Shown: positions 45,748-57,401 of the stretch, piece after piece | Numbering within the stretch: the stretch's first letter is position 1 | How the letters are laid out: each line of letters opens with the position of its first letter | Origin: Tieghemostelium lacteum | Lineage: Eukaryota > Evosea > Eumycetozoa > Dictyosteliales > Raperosteliaceae | NCBI GenBank assembly: GCA_001606155.1 | Contig: LODT01000020.1 | Coordinates: forward strand, 248,001-312,000 | Direction of reading: 5' to 3' | DNA: 64,000 nucleotides | Made by a program: the position numbers and the translations under genes | Notes under the pieces: generated by a model | The model's database searches: none | The model's input: only the letters and a program-made list of their open reading frames with translations | Told to the model about the DNA's origin: nothing

Positions 45748-45941
45748 CCAAACTCAGCAAATAAATTTATTTTTTTTTTTTTTTATTAAAAATTAAAGAA
45801 TTCCCATTCAATTCTTGTTCGAAGAAGTATTAATAATCATAACAATAAGATTTTAATCATAATTATATAATGTTATTTTTATGATTTTTAATATTTTACC
45901 TGTGAATTTTGAAAAAATTTTTGAATGATCATTTTTTCAAA

Positions 45942-47444
45942 ATGAACCAAACTGCAAAGATAATATGTTGTTCCGCTCCAGGGAAGGTATTAGTAACTGG
46001 TGGATATTTGGTTTTAGATAGACAATATGAAGGTATTGTTTTTACAGTTGACAGTAGATTTTATTCATTTGCTAGTGGATATTCAGATGCTTTAAAAACA
46101 ACATTAGTAGCAGACACTGACTACAAATACTGTTGTAATATTATTGTAAATTCACCACAATTTAAATCATCACAGGAATATCAACTATATAGAAACAGTA
46201 ATAGCACGCAACCATATAAACTGGTACCTAAAAACCCAGAGTCATACAGAGAGAACAAATATGTTGAAAACACCATTTTGTATACAATGATTGCAACTGA
46301 AGCTATCATCAGTGAATCCCATCCTGAGAAGTCCATTGAATCTTTACTTAAAAATCATCTTTCTATTACTATTGTAGGAGACAATGGATTCTATTCACAG
46401 ATACCACAACTAAAAGAGAGAGGGTTATCTATAACCTATGATTCTCTTAAACAGTTACCTGATTTCTTACCTGTAACTGGCACTCTTCAGGAAATTCAAA
46501 AAACAGGGCTTGGTTCATCGGCAGCATTAGTATCATCATTGACTTCATCTTTGTTATGTTACTTTGGTTTGATTGATCTCAACAAGAGTGAAGATAAACA
46601 ACTTTTACATAATTTAGCTCAGATTTGCCATTGCATTGCACAAGGTAAAATTGGTAGTGGATTTGATATCAGTTCTGCAGTCTATGGTAGTCAGGTATAT
46701 AGAAGATTCTCACCATCAGTTATTCAAGAGATTTTGGATTTATATGATAAACAGCAGTTCCCAAGCTCACAGAATCTCTACAAGATTATAAAATCAGTGA
46801 AATGGGATAACGATCACAATGATATGCCATTACCACCTGGTCTTAAACTGATGCTTGCTGATGTTAGTATAGGTTCAAATACTCCAGTTATGGTTAGAAA
46901 GATTCTGGAATGGAGAAAATCCAATCCAGAGGAATCTTTACAGATATGGACTGATATCAACAAGAATAACAGTCTTGTAAAAGATGCATTCTCAGCATTG
47001 ATTGAGTTATCAAAGAGTAATTCAACTCAATACCATCAGGATTTGAAATCAAGTTCATTGATTGACCAGAATGATTGGAAAAACGAGCAATCAGTGGTCA
47101 TTAGACAGTTAGTTAAAATTAGAGAATCATTCTTGGAAATTAGAAGATTAATGAGATTGATGGGTGAAAAAGCAGACGTGCCTTTAGAACCAAAAGAACA
47201 AACACAATTGGCAGACGAAACTATGAGCCAATTTGGATGTATAGCTGCTGGTGTACCTGGTGCTGGTGGTTTTGATGCACTATTTGCAATCATTATAGAT
47301 AATGAATTAACTTCAGCTACTGTAAAATCTACATGGATGAATTATAAAGAATGCCAAGTTTTGGCATTACTATTAGAAGAAGATCCAAAAGGATGTCAAA
47401 TTGATGAGAAACATTCATTATCGAAATTTAAAATAAACTTATAG
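45942..47444 (+). CDS. Phosphomevalonate kinase (ERG8-type, GHMP family)
   Basis: Phosphorylates mevalonate-5-phosphate to the diphosphate. Single exon, 500 residues; the ATG at 45942 is used because the open frame upstream has no ATG. GHMP motif 1 is SAPGKVLVTGGYLVLD near the N-terminus, the ATP loop is KTGLGSSAALVSSL (about residues 187-200), and motif 3 is GVPGAGGFDALFAI near the C-terminus. A further block, IAQGKIGSGFDISSAVYGSQVYRRF, is characteristic of the eukaryotic (yeast ERG8) enzyme rather than the unrelated animal PMVK. It lies 2 kb from the isopentenyl-diphosphate isomerase gene, which acts two steps later. Confidence 0.94.
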   Translation: MNQTAKIICCSAPGKVLVTGGYLVLDRQYEGIVFTVDSRFYSFASGYSDALKTTLVADTDYKYCCNIIVNSPQFKSSQEYQLYRNSNSTQPYKLVPKNPESYRENKYVENTILYTMIATEAIISESHPEKSIESLLKNHLSITIVGDNGFYSQIPQLKERGLSITYDSLKQLPDFLPVTGTLQEIQKTGLGSSAALVSSLTSSLLCYFGLIDLNKSEDKQLLHNLAQICHCIAQGKIGSGFDISSAVYGSQVYRRFSPSVIQEILDLYDKQQFPSSQNLYKIIKSVKWDNDHNDMPLPPGLKLMLADVSIGSNTPVMVRKILEWRKSNPEESLQIWTDINKNNSLVKDAFSALIELSKSNSTQYHQDLKSSSLIDQNDWKNEQSVVIRQLVKIRESFLEIRRLMRLMGEKADVPLEPKEQTQLADETMSQFGCIAAGVPGAGGFDALFAIIIDNELTSATVKSTWMNYKECQVLALLLEEDPKGCQIDEKHSLSKFKINL

Positions 47445-47481
47445 TTGATAATAATGAATCATGTTATGGTTTATTTATATG

Positions 47482-50400
47482 TTAATTGTTATTATTATTA
47501 GTTGTACCACTACTATTGACAGTAAAGGTATATAATAAATGTTTTTGTTTGAGTTTGGTGTAATGTGGTTCATAATAATTGAAATACTTTATAGATTTAC
47601 TTTGGAATGTTAGATTGGAGGATCCAGTTAATGAGTTTAGAATTTGTTGCTCAGACATTGTATTTGGAGGTAACATGATATAGATTATGGAAAGTGTCAG
47701 TCTAAGTTGACTAAAGTTCAATTGACTAAACAGTGACTGTTTTTGATTGGGTATTTCAATAGTTAGATATGGGAATTTAAATTGGTCAGATTGAATCAGT
47801 GATTGGGTGAGTTCAAGTGAATGGCTATTATAGAATCTAATTTGACAGCTCTCCAGTATTGGTGAATGGTTTAAAATATTTATAAAATTTTCATTTTCTC
47901 CAGTACACTCATTAATTTGAATGCATTTCAAGTTGGTAAATGATTCAATACCTTGGAGAATATTTAGGTTTCTGATGTCGAATATTATCATCTTGTTAAC
48001 CAAAAGTATAATTTCAACATAGTTTGGATAGACTCTAAATCTGTTGGTTATGGACAATACAAATTCCACCACTAGTGATTTTCTCTGGGTTTTGTGCGAT
48101 AGTATTTTATTCATACTGCTCAAGAGATGTGAAGCATTGTCATTTTCAACTTGGTAAATGGTAATCTGATTCAGTGATGGGTTGGTGTTTAGTAAGTGTC
48201 CAATCACATCCAGAGACTTGAAAGAATGGAATAACTGAATTTTAAATGATTCCAAAGAATTTAATTGTGATCTCAAAATAGAGTTTTTGAAAATATCTTC
48301 AGCATATGGATTCATAGGATTAGATATAACTCTAAGTTCTTTGAGCTGCTTCATTTTTGGAAACATATCAATATTACCAATACTGGAAAAATCACTTTCA
48401 TAGACTTCAGTGTTTTTAAAGAGTTTTTTAGAGATCATTGTGAATGGGAAATATTCTAAATCTTTAGATTTCAATTCTCTAGGTGACACCTTTAATAAAC
48501 AGTATTTTGGATGAAATGACACGTTACTATATATTTCCAAATCTCGAATTACATGATTATTCACTAGATCAGAGCACACTTGAAAGAATTTCCATGAGAT
48601 TGTAGATAATGAAATCTTATAGTGAATGGAGAACTCTTCATCCATGTAAATGAACTTTATAATTTTTTCAATTACATTGAATGGAAGGCTCTTACAATAA
48701 CTGAGGGTTTCATTGGTGTAATTAGATAACCTTTTAAAGTACAGACTTTGTTCAGGTTGAAGTTGTTTAATCACATTGTCTAAAGTCTGATCTCTTGTTG
48801 AAAGAATAGTGATCTTTGTCAATTCCATTTCATTTGCTTGTTGAATGAAATCTTTAGTAAATGGGTAAGGCTTTTTCATGAAATGGTAGTAATAATCAAA
48901 GAGAATAGAATGATTTTTGTCTTTTTGATACCAACTTTTTAGAATCTCACTTTCCAAACCATTACCAAATGAATAGTCAATAACTAGTTCTAGATTGAGA
49001 CCATTATATTTGCTATCGTCTTTAACTATATCTCTAACTTTTAGAGTGGATCTACTATTATGTCTCTTTAAGAAATCTAGTAGTAGTTGAGTGAACTCTA
49101 TATCCAAAGGACCTTTAGAGGCAAGTGTCATTATAATGTCAATGAGTGGTAGTAAATGTAGCTTCAGTGGCTCTTTTAATAGTACTAAACTGTTTCTTAC
49201 CACTTTCATATAACATTTTAATTCACATTTTGGCATGGATGTAGATCTACTGGTTACCATCTTAATCAAAGTAGACAAGAAGAAATTGGTACCAACTTCA
49301 AAATTAATATTCAATTCTCTGTAATGGTGGTTGAACAGGTACATAAGAGATGAAATTAAATGGCTACTGTTTTTAATATACTGAAATGGCATGACTATAT
49401 CATAGATTTCATTTAGAAACTCTTTAATATCTAATGAATCAAATTCATTTAGAAACATTTCTGTAATTAGATATTTACTATGTGGTTCCGATTCAATTAG
49501 TTTCTTTAATTGTTCAAGAATTTCTTTACCTCCATAGACATCCTTGAATGCCAAAAACTGGTTGATGATTGAACTTATATAAATTGGATTTTTAGACACT
49601 TGAAAACAGCTTCCCAACATCTTAATATAGTCATCTCTAACTAATAGAAATGTGTCCAACCCAAAATGGTCTCTAACAAAATTTACAATATCAATAAACT
49701 CTGCATTTAATTGAACCAAATCTATTAATATTATCAATAAATTGGAATAGTTCTAAATATTTTAAAATTAATATTAATAAAATTTAATCTAATAAAAATT
49801 AATATATTTACATACAATTTGAAATAAATCAGATTGCATCTTGATAATTTTAATTATATTTTCATTTGATAATGGTTTATGTTTACTAAATATAAATGAT
49901 ATATTTTGTTGATTATTTAAATTGAAATAATCAGTAATCACATTGCAATCTGACAATAAATAATTTAAAAATTTTAAATTTAGATTTTCAATCTCTACTT
50001 CTTTAATTGTATTACTATTGTATTAATTTGGTTAATATATTTATATATATAATATTTTATCTAAAACTTACATTATAATATCTTTTTGAAATTGTTTTGA
50101 AAAATATGAAAACTTATTACATGAACTACAATTGATAAAATGTAGTTGTAATTCATTATCAAATTGTGTACCAAAGATATCAATAAGAAATTGAAAGCCC
50201 AATTTATTTTCAACACTATGATAAATTGGTAAGATTGTTTTTATAATTGGTAAAAGAGAATCCAATTGATCTGTTGACAGATATTGAAATGTCTCTTTAC
50301 TGTACAATAGCTCAAAGAGCATATACTTATAGACAATATCATAACCATATTTCTTTGAGCCATATTTTTCAATGAGGTTTGGTAGATATTGACACAGATA

Positions 50401-51311
50401 TTTTAAACCTTGATAATAAATGTCAATATTAATCTTAGTTTTATCTAGATAATATAATATCTTTAATAAATGTATTACTTGGTCACCATATATATTTATA
50501 CCATTTATTACCTAAATTTGTATTAATTATAATTAGAATTCATTTTTAAAGCATTTTATAAACTTATGTAGGAAGTGTAACATACATTAAGATAGAATTT
50601 TAAAAATTTATCTATTATAAAATAGTTTGCAGAATTTACTATATTTGGAATTATACCATTTGCAAATGCAATATTTTCATTTAAATTCACTCTTTTGATG
50701 GGAATACCGTACTTTTTCCCACCCAATAACATATTATTATGTAGTTCCATATCTAGATTATTTTGAAATTCTGAATATAATAATTTAAAGAAATCATTCT
50801 TTAAAATCATATATTATGTTAACATTACTGTTGTTCTTAATTAATATACTGTATACATACCAAAATATATTCTTTACTTTGTAATATATCTAAATATTGT
50901 CTACAAGTTTCTAAATTATATTGTGTTTTTATTACCCAGATAAAGGTGATCATGGAAAATAAGTTTTTATTAAAATCATTATATTCAATTAAATTTAAGA
51001 AATCTAATAACACTATTATTAATAATAAGATAAAAAATGTGAAAATTTAAGTTAATACACATACAAGAATAATCCCAGTGATCGCTAGTATAGATGAGAT
51101 CAAATATTCTCTTTAACCTTTGAGTTTCAATGTGGTTTTGGTTTATCCATATCTCAAATTCAGTAATTAGAGTTCTCATTATATCTACATCTCTAATCAA
51201 CAGAAACTTTTGTGAGCTATTAGTTTCACCATTCAACAGAAACTCCAAAACATTGGCTCTGTTGATTTGATTATTTAATTCATTTATATTGTGATTGCTA
51301 TTTTCTATCAT
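47482..51311 (-). CDS. Six-exon F-box protein with C-terminal LRR-like region
   Basis: Minus-strand exons: 51311-51065, 51012-50861, 50798-50586, 50511-50072, 50014-49816 and 49752-47482. Phases (1, 0, 0, 2, 0) all keep frame; 1,173 residues. An F-box-like motif lies at about residues 768-810 (LPFNVIEKIIKFIYMDEEF... ISLSTISWKFFQVCSDLV), followed by irregular leucine-rich repeats (MFPKMKQLKELRVISNPM, NSLESFKIQLFHSFKSLDV, FTNLKCIQINE) to the end, which finishes in poly-Asn. The first 760 residues are helical in character (alpha-solenoid-like), with no family I recognise. Likely an SCF substrate adaptor by analogy. The exact start is uncertain: the frame is open but without an ATG to 51383. It is divergent from the beta-helix gene. 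Confidence 0.8.
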
Positions 51312-51946
51312 TCTATTTTTCCCAAGCAAATATAGTGCGAATGAGAGATATTGAGATAATAATAATATTAATAATATTATCAATAGAATATTAATTTGTG
51401 TCTCTATGTATAGGATGTGTGCTGTTGAATGATAGAGTAAAAATTTAAACAGTCTATAGAATGTGTTGTCAAATTATTAAAAAATTAATTAAAGTAATTT
51501 ATGCCAATAAAAATACAACTTTTAAATCTAAAATTAGGGGGGAGGGTAAATCTCATTTCAACCAAAAATTTCATATGTGTATTACACTTTCTACAAATGA
51601 GTTTTTTAGGGGGTAAATTAAAAATAACATAAAAAATAAAAAATTAAAAAAGTTTGTTAGTTGATTGATCAAAAGCAAAATATATTGAGAACTATTTTTA
51701 AAACTTTCTTGATATTTTTTTATTCTTGAATGAATTAAAAATGACGTCAAATGAATTGTAAAAGTCAAATATGGTGTTCAAATAGATATTATTTTTCTAA
51801 AAATTTTCTCATATTTAATTTATCGAACATAGAATCTTTGCTTTTTTTTTTTTTTTTTATCAATTCTATCTTTTTTTTTATAAGTCACATCATATTTTTA
51901 ACAAATTTATGATCGGTTCTAAGAGTTCCTACCTCTATTATAAAAG
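51312..51946. other. Divergent promoter region
   Basis: AT-rich spacer between the F-box gene (minus) and the beta-helix surface-protein gene (plus). It contains T18 and T9 runs near 51842-51880 and a short G-run (GGGGGGAGGG) near 51537-51546. No gene seen. Confidence 0.6.
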
Positions 51947-53740
51947 ATGTTGATTTCATTTTTTAATAAGAAAAGATTTATAATCTTTTCAATATTATTA
52001 ATCATAACATTAATAAATAATAGTGGTGCCACTGCCTTTTCCCTGGTTATAAATAATAGTAATAGTAGTAGTAGTAGTAATACTAATAGCAATAGTAGTA
52101 GTAGCAGTAGTGATATACCAACACCTACACCAACACCAATTATAAATACAACCATTTGTGAAGCATATATAAATTTAACAACACCCAATACTAGTTTATT
52201 ATGTGGAACAGAGAGTAATCCTTGTATGAATATATTGGATGCATTAAGCTATTGTAACCAAACTACATTGGCACCTTTAACTATAAGATTATACTTTGGA
52301 AATGGTATATATTCAGCTACTAATAATACTGGTATAAAGGTATTTAATCAATCTGTTAGCATACAACCACTATCCACTTCCATTCCCTCATTGGTAACTT
52401 TTAATTTCAGTAATTCAAATCAACCTTTTATAGAGTTAATAGAACCACCAACAACCACAACACCAACCACGATATCATCGGGAAATACTACAACACCATC
52501 AGTAGTCAGTACCACAATAACAACTACCAATATAACATTGAATAATATAAATGTTGTTGGGTTACAGACTCTTTTAAATGGAAGTTTGATAAACTTTGAA
52601 TCACAACATTCTAGTGGTAATATAGTGATTATGAACAGTACTTTTGTAAACTGCACTGGTGCATATGGTGGATTGGTTTACATTCAGTCTCAGTATCAGC
52701 CACAGATGGTCAGTTTACAAGTTTATACAAGTAACTTCACTAATACCTCCGCAGATATAGGTGGAGTATTTTATACAGCTGGTCAGGTACAAACCTCTGT
52801 AAATGGATCACAATTCCTGGGAAATAACGCCACCTATGGAACTATTATCTACAGTCAACTGGGACAAACAAAGTTTGCCAACAGTCTATTTCAACAGAAT
52901 CTTGCTGTGGAGTTGGGACTGATATTCCTAAGTCAACAGGCATCACAGTCCTATCAACAATTCCAGAATCTGACATTCCAAAACAACGAGGGAACTACGA
53001 ATAAGACCAGTAATATCTATCTCTGTGACAGCTCCATTTCATTACAAAACTCTATATTCCAGAGAAACTCTCTGACTGCACTATGGTCGCAAAACCCACT
53101 TGCCCAAAACCCCACACCCACTCTAATTGAATATTGCATGTTTTTGAATAACAATATAACTAGTGGTTCGGCATCTTGTTTGAGATCGGATGTGAATGCT
53201 CAGATTCAAGTAATGAAAAGTCAGTTTATAAACAATACTGCATTCAATGCCGGTGCTGTACTCATTAATAACTCTATGAGTTTTAGTTGTGCATCATCTG
53301 TGTTCTCAAATAACGCTGCTGAGAACAATGGTGGAGTATTCTATACAAATAACACTGCATCAATCGAGTTTACAAGTTTAGTATTCACAGCTAATACAGC
53401 AGTCAACAGTGGTTCATCTATCTATTGTGTTAACAGTACTATTAACTTCCTCAACAATTCCACCTTTGCAAATAATGCCGATAGATTTGATAGCGATGGT
53501 TTTGGTATTGGATGTGGTAGTGGTGAGGTTTGTAAATTCAAAGGCTCACTATCTAGTCAAGACTCTTACTGTTCCTCCTATTTTCCAAATAAGACTAAAA
53601 CTCTTACAAAAGGTCAAGAGGCAGGTATCATCATTGGTGTCATTGGTGCCGTTATTATCATTTGCATTGGTGTCATTCTTCTCATTAAAAAGTTTAGTAG
53701 ATTCAAGTTATCAAGAAGAGGATATAAGCTAATTAATTAA
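51947..53740 (+). CDS. Pmp-like beta-helix surface protein with membrane anchor
   Basis: Type I membrane protein, single exon, 597 residues. The signal peptide covers about residues 1-29, then a Ser/Asn/Thr/Pro linker. The ectodomain (about 65-530) carries repeated FxxN and GG(A/V) words: FVNCTGAYGGLVY, FTNTSADIGGVFYT, FINNTAFNAGAVL, FSNNAAENNGGVFYT, FTANTAVNSGSSIYC. These are typical of chlamydial polymorphic-membrane-protein repeats, which form a right-handed beta-helix and occur in many dictyostelid surface proteins. Residues 530-550 are Cys-containing. A transmembrane helix (AGIIIGVIGAVIIICIGVIL) at about 558-581 precedes a short basic tail. Adhesion or carbohydrate recognition is a reasonable guess, not shown. 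Confidence 0.88.
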   Translation: MLISFFNKKRFIIFSILLIITLINNSGATAFSLVINNSNSSSSSNTNSNSSSSSSDIPTPTPTPIINTTICEAYINLTTPNTSLLCGTESNPCMNILDALSYCNQTTLAPLTIRLYFGNGIYSATNNTGIKVFNQSVSIQPLSTSIPSLVTFNFSNSNQPFIELIEPPTTTTPTTISSGNTTTPSVVSTTITTTNITLNNINVVGLQTLLNGSLINFESQHSSGNIVIMNSTFVNCTGAYGGLVYIQSQYQPQMVSLQVYTSNFTNTSADIGGVFYTAGQVQTSVNGSQFLGNNATYGTIIYSQLGQTKFANSLFQQNLAVELGLIFLSQQASQSYQQFQNLTFQNNEGTTNKTSNIYLCDSSISLQNSIFQRNSLTALWSQNPLAQNPTPTLIEYCMFLNNNITSGSASCLRSDVNAQIQVMKSQFINNTAFNAGAVLINNSMSFSCASSVFSNNAAENNGGVFYTNNTASIEFTSLVFTANTAVNSGSSIYCVNSTINFLNNSTFANNADRFDSDGFGIGCGSGEVCKFKGSLSSQDSYCSSYFPNKTKTLTKGQEAGIIIGVIGAVIIICIGVILLIKKFSRFKLSRRGYKLIN

Positions 53741-54062
53741 TACTACATATATACTCTCAATATTTACAAGATTCAAGACTCAAACCATACACTCCCCATT
53801 TTTTATTTTTCCCTTTTTTTTTCATTATACCACACACTCCCACACAAAATTAGTAACAAATCATGTTGATTTATTATCAATAAATTTTAAAATAGAGAAA
53901 AATAAAAATATAAAATTATAAATATAAATATAAGAAGTTTTGTTGGAGGGGTGTACGTTATTTTATGATTTTGATCAAAATAAAAAAAATTTTAGTTTTT
54001 GAGTTTTAGACAGTTTGTGGATATCCCAGGATTTTGGATACTACACAATCACAAGAGACCTT
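53741..54062. other. Intergenic, beta-helix gene to M28 peptidase gene
   Basis: AT-rich spacer with GGGGTGTACG near 53949. The peptidase frame is open upstream to 54015 without an ATG, and TTTTAG/CCCAG acceptor-like signals near 53995-54035 leave open a short upstream exon. Confidence 0.5.
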
Positions 54063-55622
54063 ATGGACGGAGTTGATAAACTTCAAATTGAAGATGAACT
54101 ATTGTTACCGCACGATATAAATCCTAAAAGTAGTGGATTCAAAGTGCCATTTAGCACTAAATTCAAGCAGTGGTTTGCTAATAATAGATGGAAGTGTTTG
54201 ATTGGAGCTATATTGTTGGTAACTGCTTGTATAGTCATACCAGTTGCTATAAAGAAATCAAAAGAGGGTCCTAAACAAGAGTTATCATATCAGTGTTCTG
54301 AGTTGGGTGTACAAGCAATTCAGTTGGCAACATCACAATTGACAGGTGCCTATGGAAGACTCACTCAAATGTGTACTCAATTTGGAAATAGGTTATCTGG
54401 ATCGCAGTCACTGGAGAATGCAATTACATGGTTACAAGGACAAATGATTAAAGATGGTTTTGAGAATGTTCAAACCCAACAGGTATCCGTTACCAATTGG
54501 AAACGTGGTAATGAATGGGCATCGATGCAAGCTCCATATTTTAAGAAAATGAATATTCTCGGGCTGGGAGGAAGCATTTCAACCAATGGAACTAATGTGA
54601 CATTAGCTGATGGTAGTATAACCGGTCAGGTAGTGGTAGTTTCAAATTTCACACAATTGGATGAGATAGGACCTTCTGGTATTGTGAATGGAAAAATTGT
54701 GTTATTTAATGCAGTTTTTGTGAATTATAGTTCGACTGTTGCATATAGGGTTGGAGGTGCAGTTGCAGCTGCTCAATATGGTGCAATTGCTGCATTGGTT
54801 AGATCAGTTACACCTTATTCGTTGGGTACACCTCACACAGGAGGTATGCATTACCAACAGGGTGTAACACAGATTCCAACTGCTGCTGTTACTTTAGAAG
54901 ATGCTGATTTGATACAGGGTCTAGTTGACATGGGTGAAAATGTTACAGTTAATTTATACATGGAGGCACAGACTCTCCCTAATGCCATATCGAGAAATGT
55001 TATGGGTGAGATTACAGGTAGTGAATACCCAGATCAAGTAGTTGTAATTGGTGGTCATATCGATAGTTGGGATGTTGGTCAAGGCGCTGTAGATGATGGT
55101 GGTGGTGTAATGGTTGCTTATGAGACTTTAGTTCTTCTAAAAGCACTGGGAATACAACCTAAAAGAACTATTAGAATGGTTGCTTGGACAAACGAAGAAA
55201 ACGGTGCTGCTGGTTCCGTTCAGTATCAAAAAGAGTTTGGTGCTCAGACCTTCTTTTCCATTGAGACTGACAATGGAGTTACCACACCACAAGGCATGAC
55301 AGTCAGCGGTCTTGCCGATAGTGATCTGGAAGATTTACAATCGATTGCCAATACAGTAATCATACCATACTTGGGTGGACCTTACAACATATTCATTGGT
55401 GAAACTGGTACTGATAACGAACCACTACTAGCAAATGCACCAGGTGGTAATTTTGCAGTGGACATGTCACAGTATTTCTGGTTCCATCACAGTGAGGGTG
55501 ATGCTCTAAACAAAATTAATCAAACTCAGCTTGACCAATGCGTTGGTGTGATGGCTGCTCTTTCTGTTTGTATTGCAAATTACAATACACCTCTTACTCT
55601 TGTGTCTACAAGTAGTAGTTAA
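54063..55622 (+). CDS. Membrane-anchored M28 peptidase (carboxypeptidase Q-like)
   Basis: Zinc aminopeptidase/carboxypeptidase-fold protein, 519 residues from ATG 54063. An N-terminal cytosolic segment with an acidic dileucine-like stretch (EDELLLPHD) is followed by a membrane anchor at about residues 45-63 (CLIGAILLVTACIVIPVAI), giving type II topology, probably endolysosomal. The ectodomain has an apical/PA-like insert and the full M28 metal set: GGHIDSWD (His), GAVDDGGG (bridging Asp), NEENG (Glu pair), ETDNG (Asp) and FHHSEGD (His). The pattern GGHIDSWDVGQGAVDDGGG is that of plasma glutamate carboxypeptidase/CPQ, which cleaves dipeptides. Human CPQ is secreted, whereas this one is anchored. 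A short upstream exon is possible. Confidence 0.92.
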   Translation: MDGVDKLQIEDELLLPHDINPKSSGFKVPFSTKFKQWFANNRWKCLIGAILLVTACIVIPVAIKKSKEGPKQELSYQCSELGVQAIQLATSQLTGAYGRLTQMCTQFGNRLSGSQSLENAITWLQGQMIKDGFENVQTQQVSVTNWKRGNEWASMQAPYFKKMNILGLGGSISTNGTNVTLADGSITGQVVVVSNFTQLDEIGPSGIVNGKIVLFNAVFVNYSSTVAYRVGGAVAAAQYGAIAALVRSVTPYSLGTPHTGGMHYQQGVTQIPTAAVTLEDADLIQGLVDMGENVTVNLYMEAQTLPNAISRNVMGEITGSEYPDQVVVIGGHIDSWDVGQGAVDDGGGVMVAYETLVLLKALGIQPKRTIRMVAWTNEENGAAGSVQYQKEFGAQTFFSIETDNGVTTPQGMTVSGLADSDLEDLQSIANTVIIPYLGGPYNIFIGETGTDNEPLLANAPGGNFAVDMSQYFWFHHSEGDALNKINQTQLDQCVGVMAALSVCIANYNTPLTLVSTSSS

Positions 55623-55889
55623 CTTCAAATCTTACTATCACCACTTTTGTAAACTCATGTAATATTTCATTCTGAAAAATAAATTTAATTTCATCTCTAT
55701 GGAATTAAATTATAAATTAAAATCAACCTTCATTATACCTGCTACTTTTATAATTGCTATAGAAATTACTTACAAATCAAATTTTTACCAAATATATTTT
55801 TTCAAAGAACAAATTTTTATTTACAAATTTTCCACAAACACACACACATTTATTTACAGTTACAACCTTTGTTTATATATATTTTTAAT

Positions 55890-57401
55890 ATGCAATCACA
55901 ATTAACAATCAATAACAAAAAGAGAGACTTTAGCTCTTTTTCAAATAATGAGGTTGAGGGTAAACCACAAAAACCCAAATATTTTATGAAAAAGACTATG
56001 CCAATCAAAAAGATTGAGCTAGTCTATTCCGATGATTCAACAGATGAGGAAGAATCTGAAGATGAAATTGAGGAAAAAGTATGTATACCAAGTATTTAAA
56101 AATTTTATTATTTACAATTTTAAATGATAATATAATATATAAAAATATATAATTTAATATGTATTTATAAATAATAATATTTTAAATAGAACAATTACTA
56201 ATATTTATCTTTTCATATCTAGCCTCAAATTAAAAAATTAAAGAAAAATGAGGAAGGCAGAAACCTCTACAAAGTATTGGTATGTATTAGATATCTTTCA
56301 ATATTCAACAGAAACACTAATGTTCTTTATTATTTTTCTTTATTCTTTTATCTCTATTATATATAGCCTCTCAATAAAAAAAGAAATATAGAGGTAATAG
56401 AAAATGAGGAAGATCAACTTCCTCATAAAAAATTAAAATTAATTAATAATAATAATAACAATAATAACAACAATAATAATATAAAAGAGGAAGAGGAAAA
56501 TAGTGAACCAACTACTCCTCACTTTGAAGGTGATGATGAGTCAGACACCATATCAACTGACTCTGAAAAGTATCCTGAGAAGGATAAAGTATGTATACCT
56601 ATAACTAGCAATTTGAATTCAGATACTAATAGGTGGATTATTTTTATTTTTTTTATTTAGATTATTAATCATAAAGAGTTGGTAAAACAACTTAGAAGGG
56701 AGTTAATGGATGACTTCCATGAGGATGAGGATGAGGATGAGGTAGAAGAGGAAAAGGATGAGGGAGAGGAAAATATTGGTCAAGAGGAGGTTGAACAAGA
56801 GGAACAGGTAGATGATATTGTTCAACCTCAACCACCTCAACCACCTCAACCACCTCAACCACCTCAACTACCTCAACCACCTCAACAACAGCATCAACAA
56901 CAGCATCAACAACAGCATCAACAACAGATTCAACAACAGATTCAACAACAGCAGCAACCTCAACAACCACATCTTCCACCACACATTCCACCACCTCAAA
57001 TACTAGATCATCTACATCACCAATATCACGTAGAGTTCATTGAACCATTTCACCCTCAAGAACTATATCCTATGGTTCAAGGATATGAGCGTGATAATGT
57101 AGATCATGGGTATGGTGACCACTTCAACAGAAACATTGCAATTGAAAGTGGTATACATGGTCACAATAGATATTTCAATTGTAATATTCACATTTTGGTT
57201 TTACAGGATGGTCGTGTAAATTCAAATGTATTTAATGAATTTTACAATTGTAATATTACTTGGATTCAAGTTGGACATGTTGTCAATTGTGACATGATTA
57301 GAAATGTTTACAGAGATTGTACAACAAAGACAGATAAGTTACCATTACTGCAAAGAGCTGGTCCTGATGCAGTACTACCTCCAGTTGATGCTAATCAATA
57401 A
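55890..57401 (+). CDS. Acidic, Pro/Gln-rich protein of unknown function, four exons
   Basis: Four exons: 55890-56078, 56223-56279, 56367-56588 and 56661-57401, all phase 0; 402 residues. Three successive donors are GTATGTAT after an AAA or TTG codon. The N-terminal part alternates Lys-rich motifs (KPKYFMKKTMPIKK, PQIKKLKKNEE, PLNKKRN) with acidic Ser/Asp/Glu tracts. Then comes a stretch of Pro-Pro-Gln repeats encoded by CAACCACCT units and a Gln/His repeat. The last 110 residues are non-repetitive and contain RNIAIESGIHGHNRYFNCNI and FNEFYNCNITWI, with a repeated Phe/Tyr-x-x-Asn-Cys-Asn-Ile word that suggests a small beta-solenoid. No known family recognised. Lysine-rich clusters suggest a nuclear location. 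Confidence 0.75.
56823..56956 (+). repeat. Coding tandem repeats, CAACCACCT then CAACAACAGCAT
   Basis: About six nine-base units encoding Pro-Pro-Gln are followed by several twelve-base units encoding Gln-Gln-His-Gln. They lie within the fourth exon of the gene at 55890-57401. All frames stay open here, so ORFs on both strands across this stretch are shadows. Confidence 0.85.

Noticed and set aside
56692-57006. Valine-rich minus frame and Asn/Leu/His-rich plus frame
   Set aside because: Alternate readings of the Pro/Gln-coding tandem repeat.
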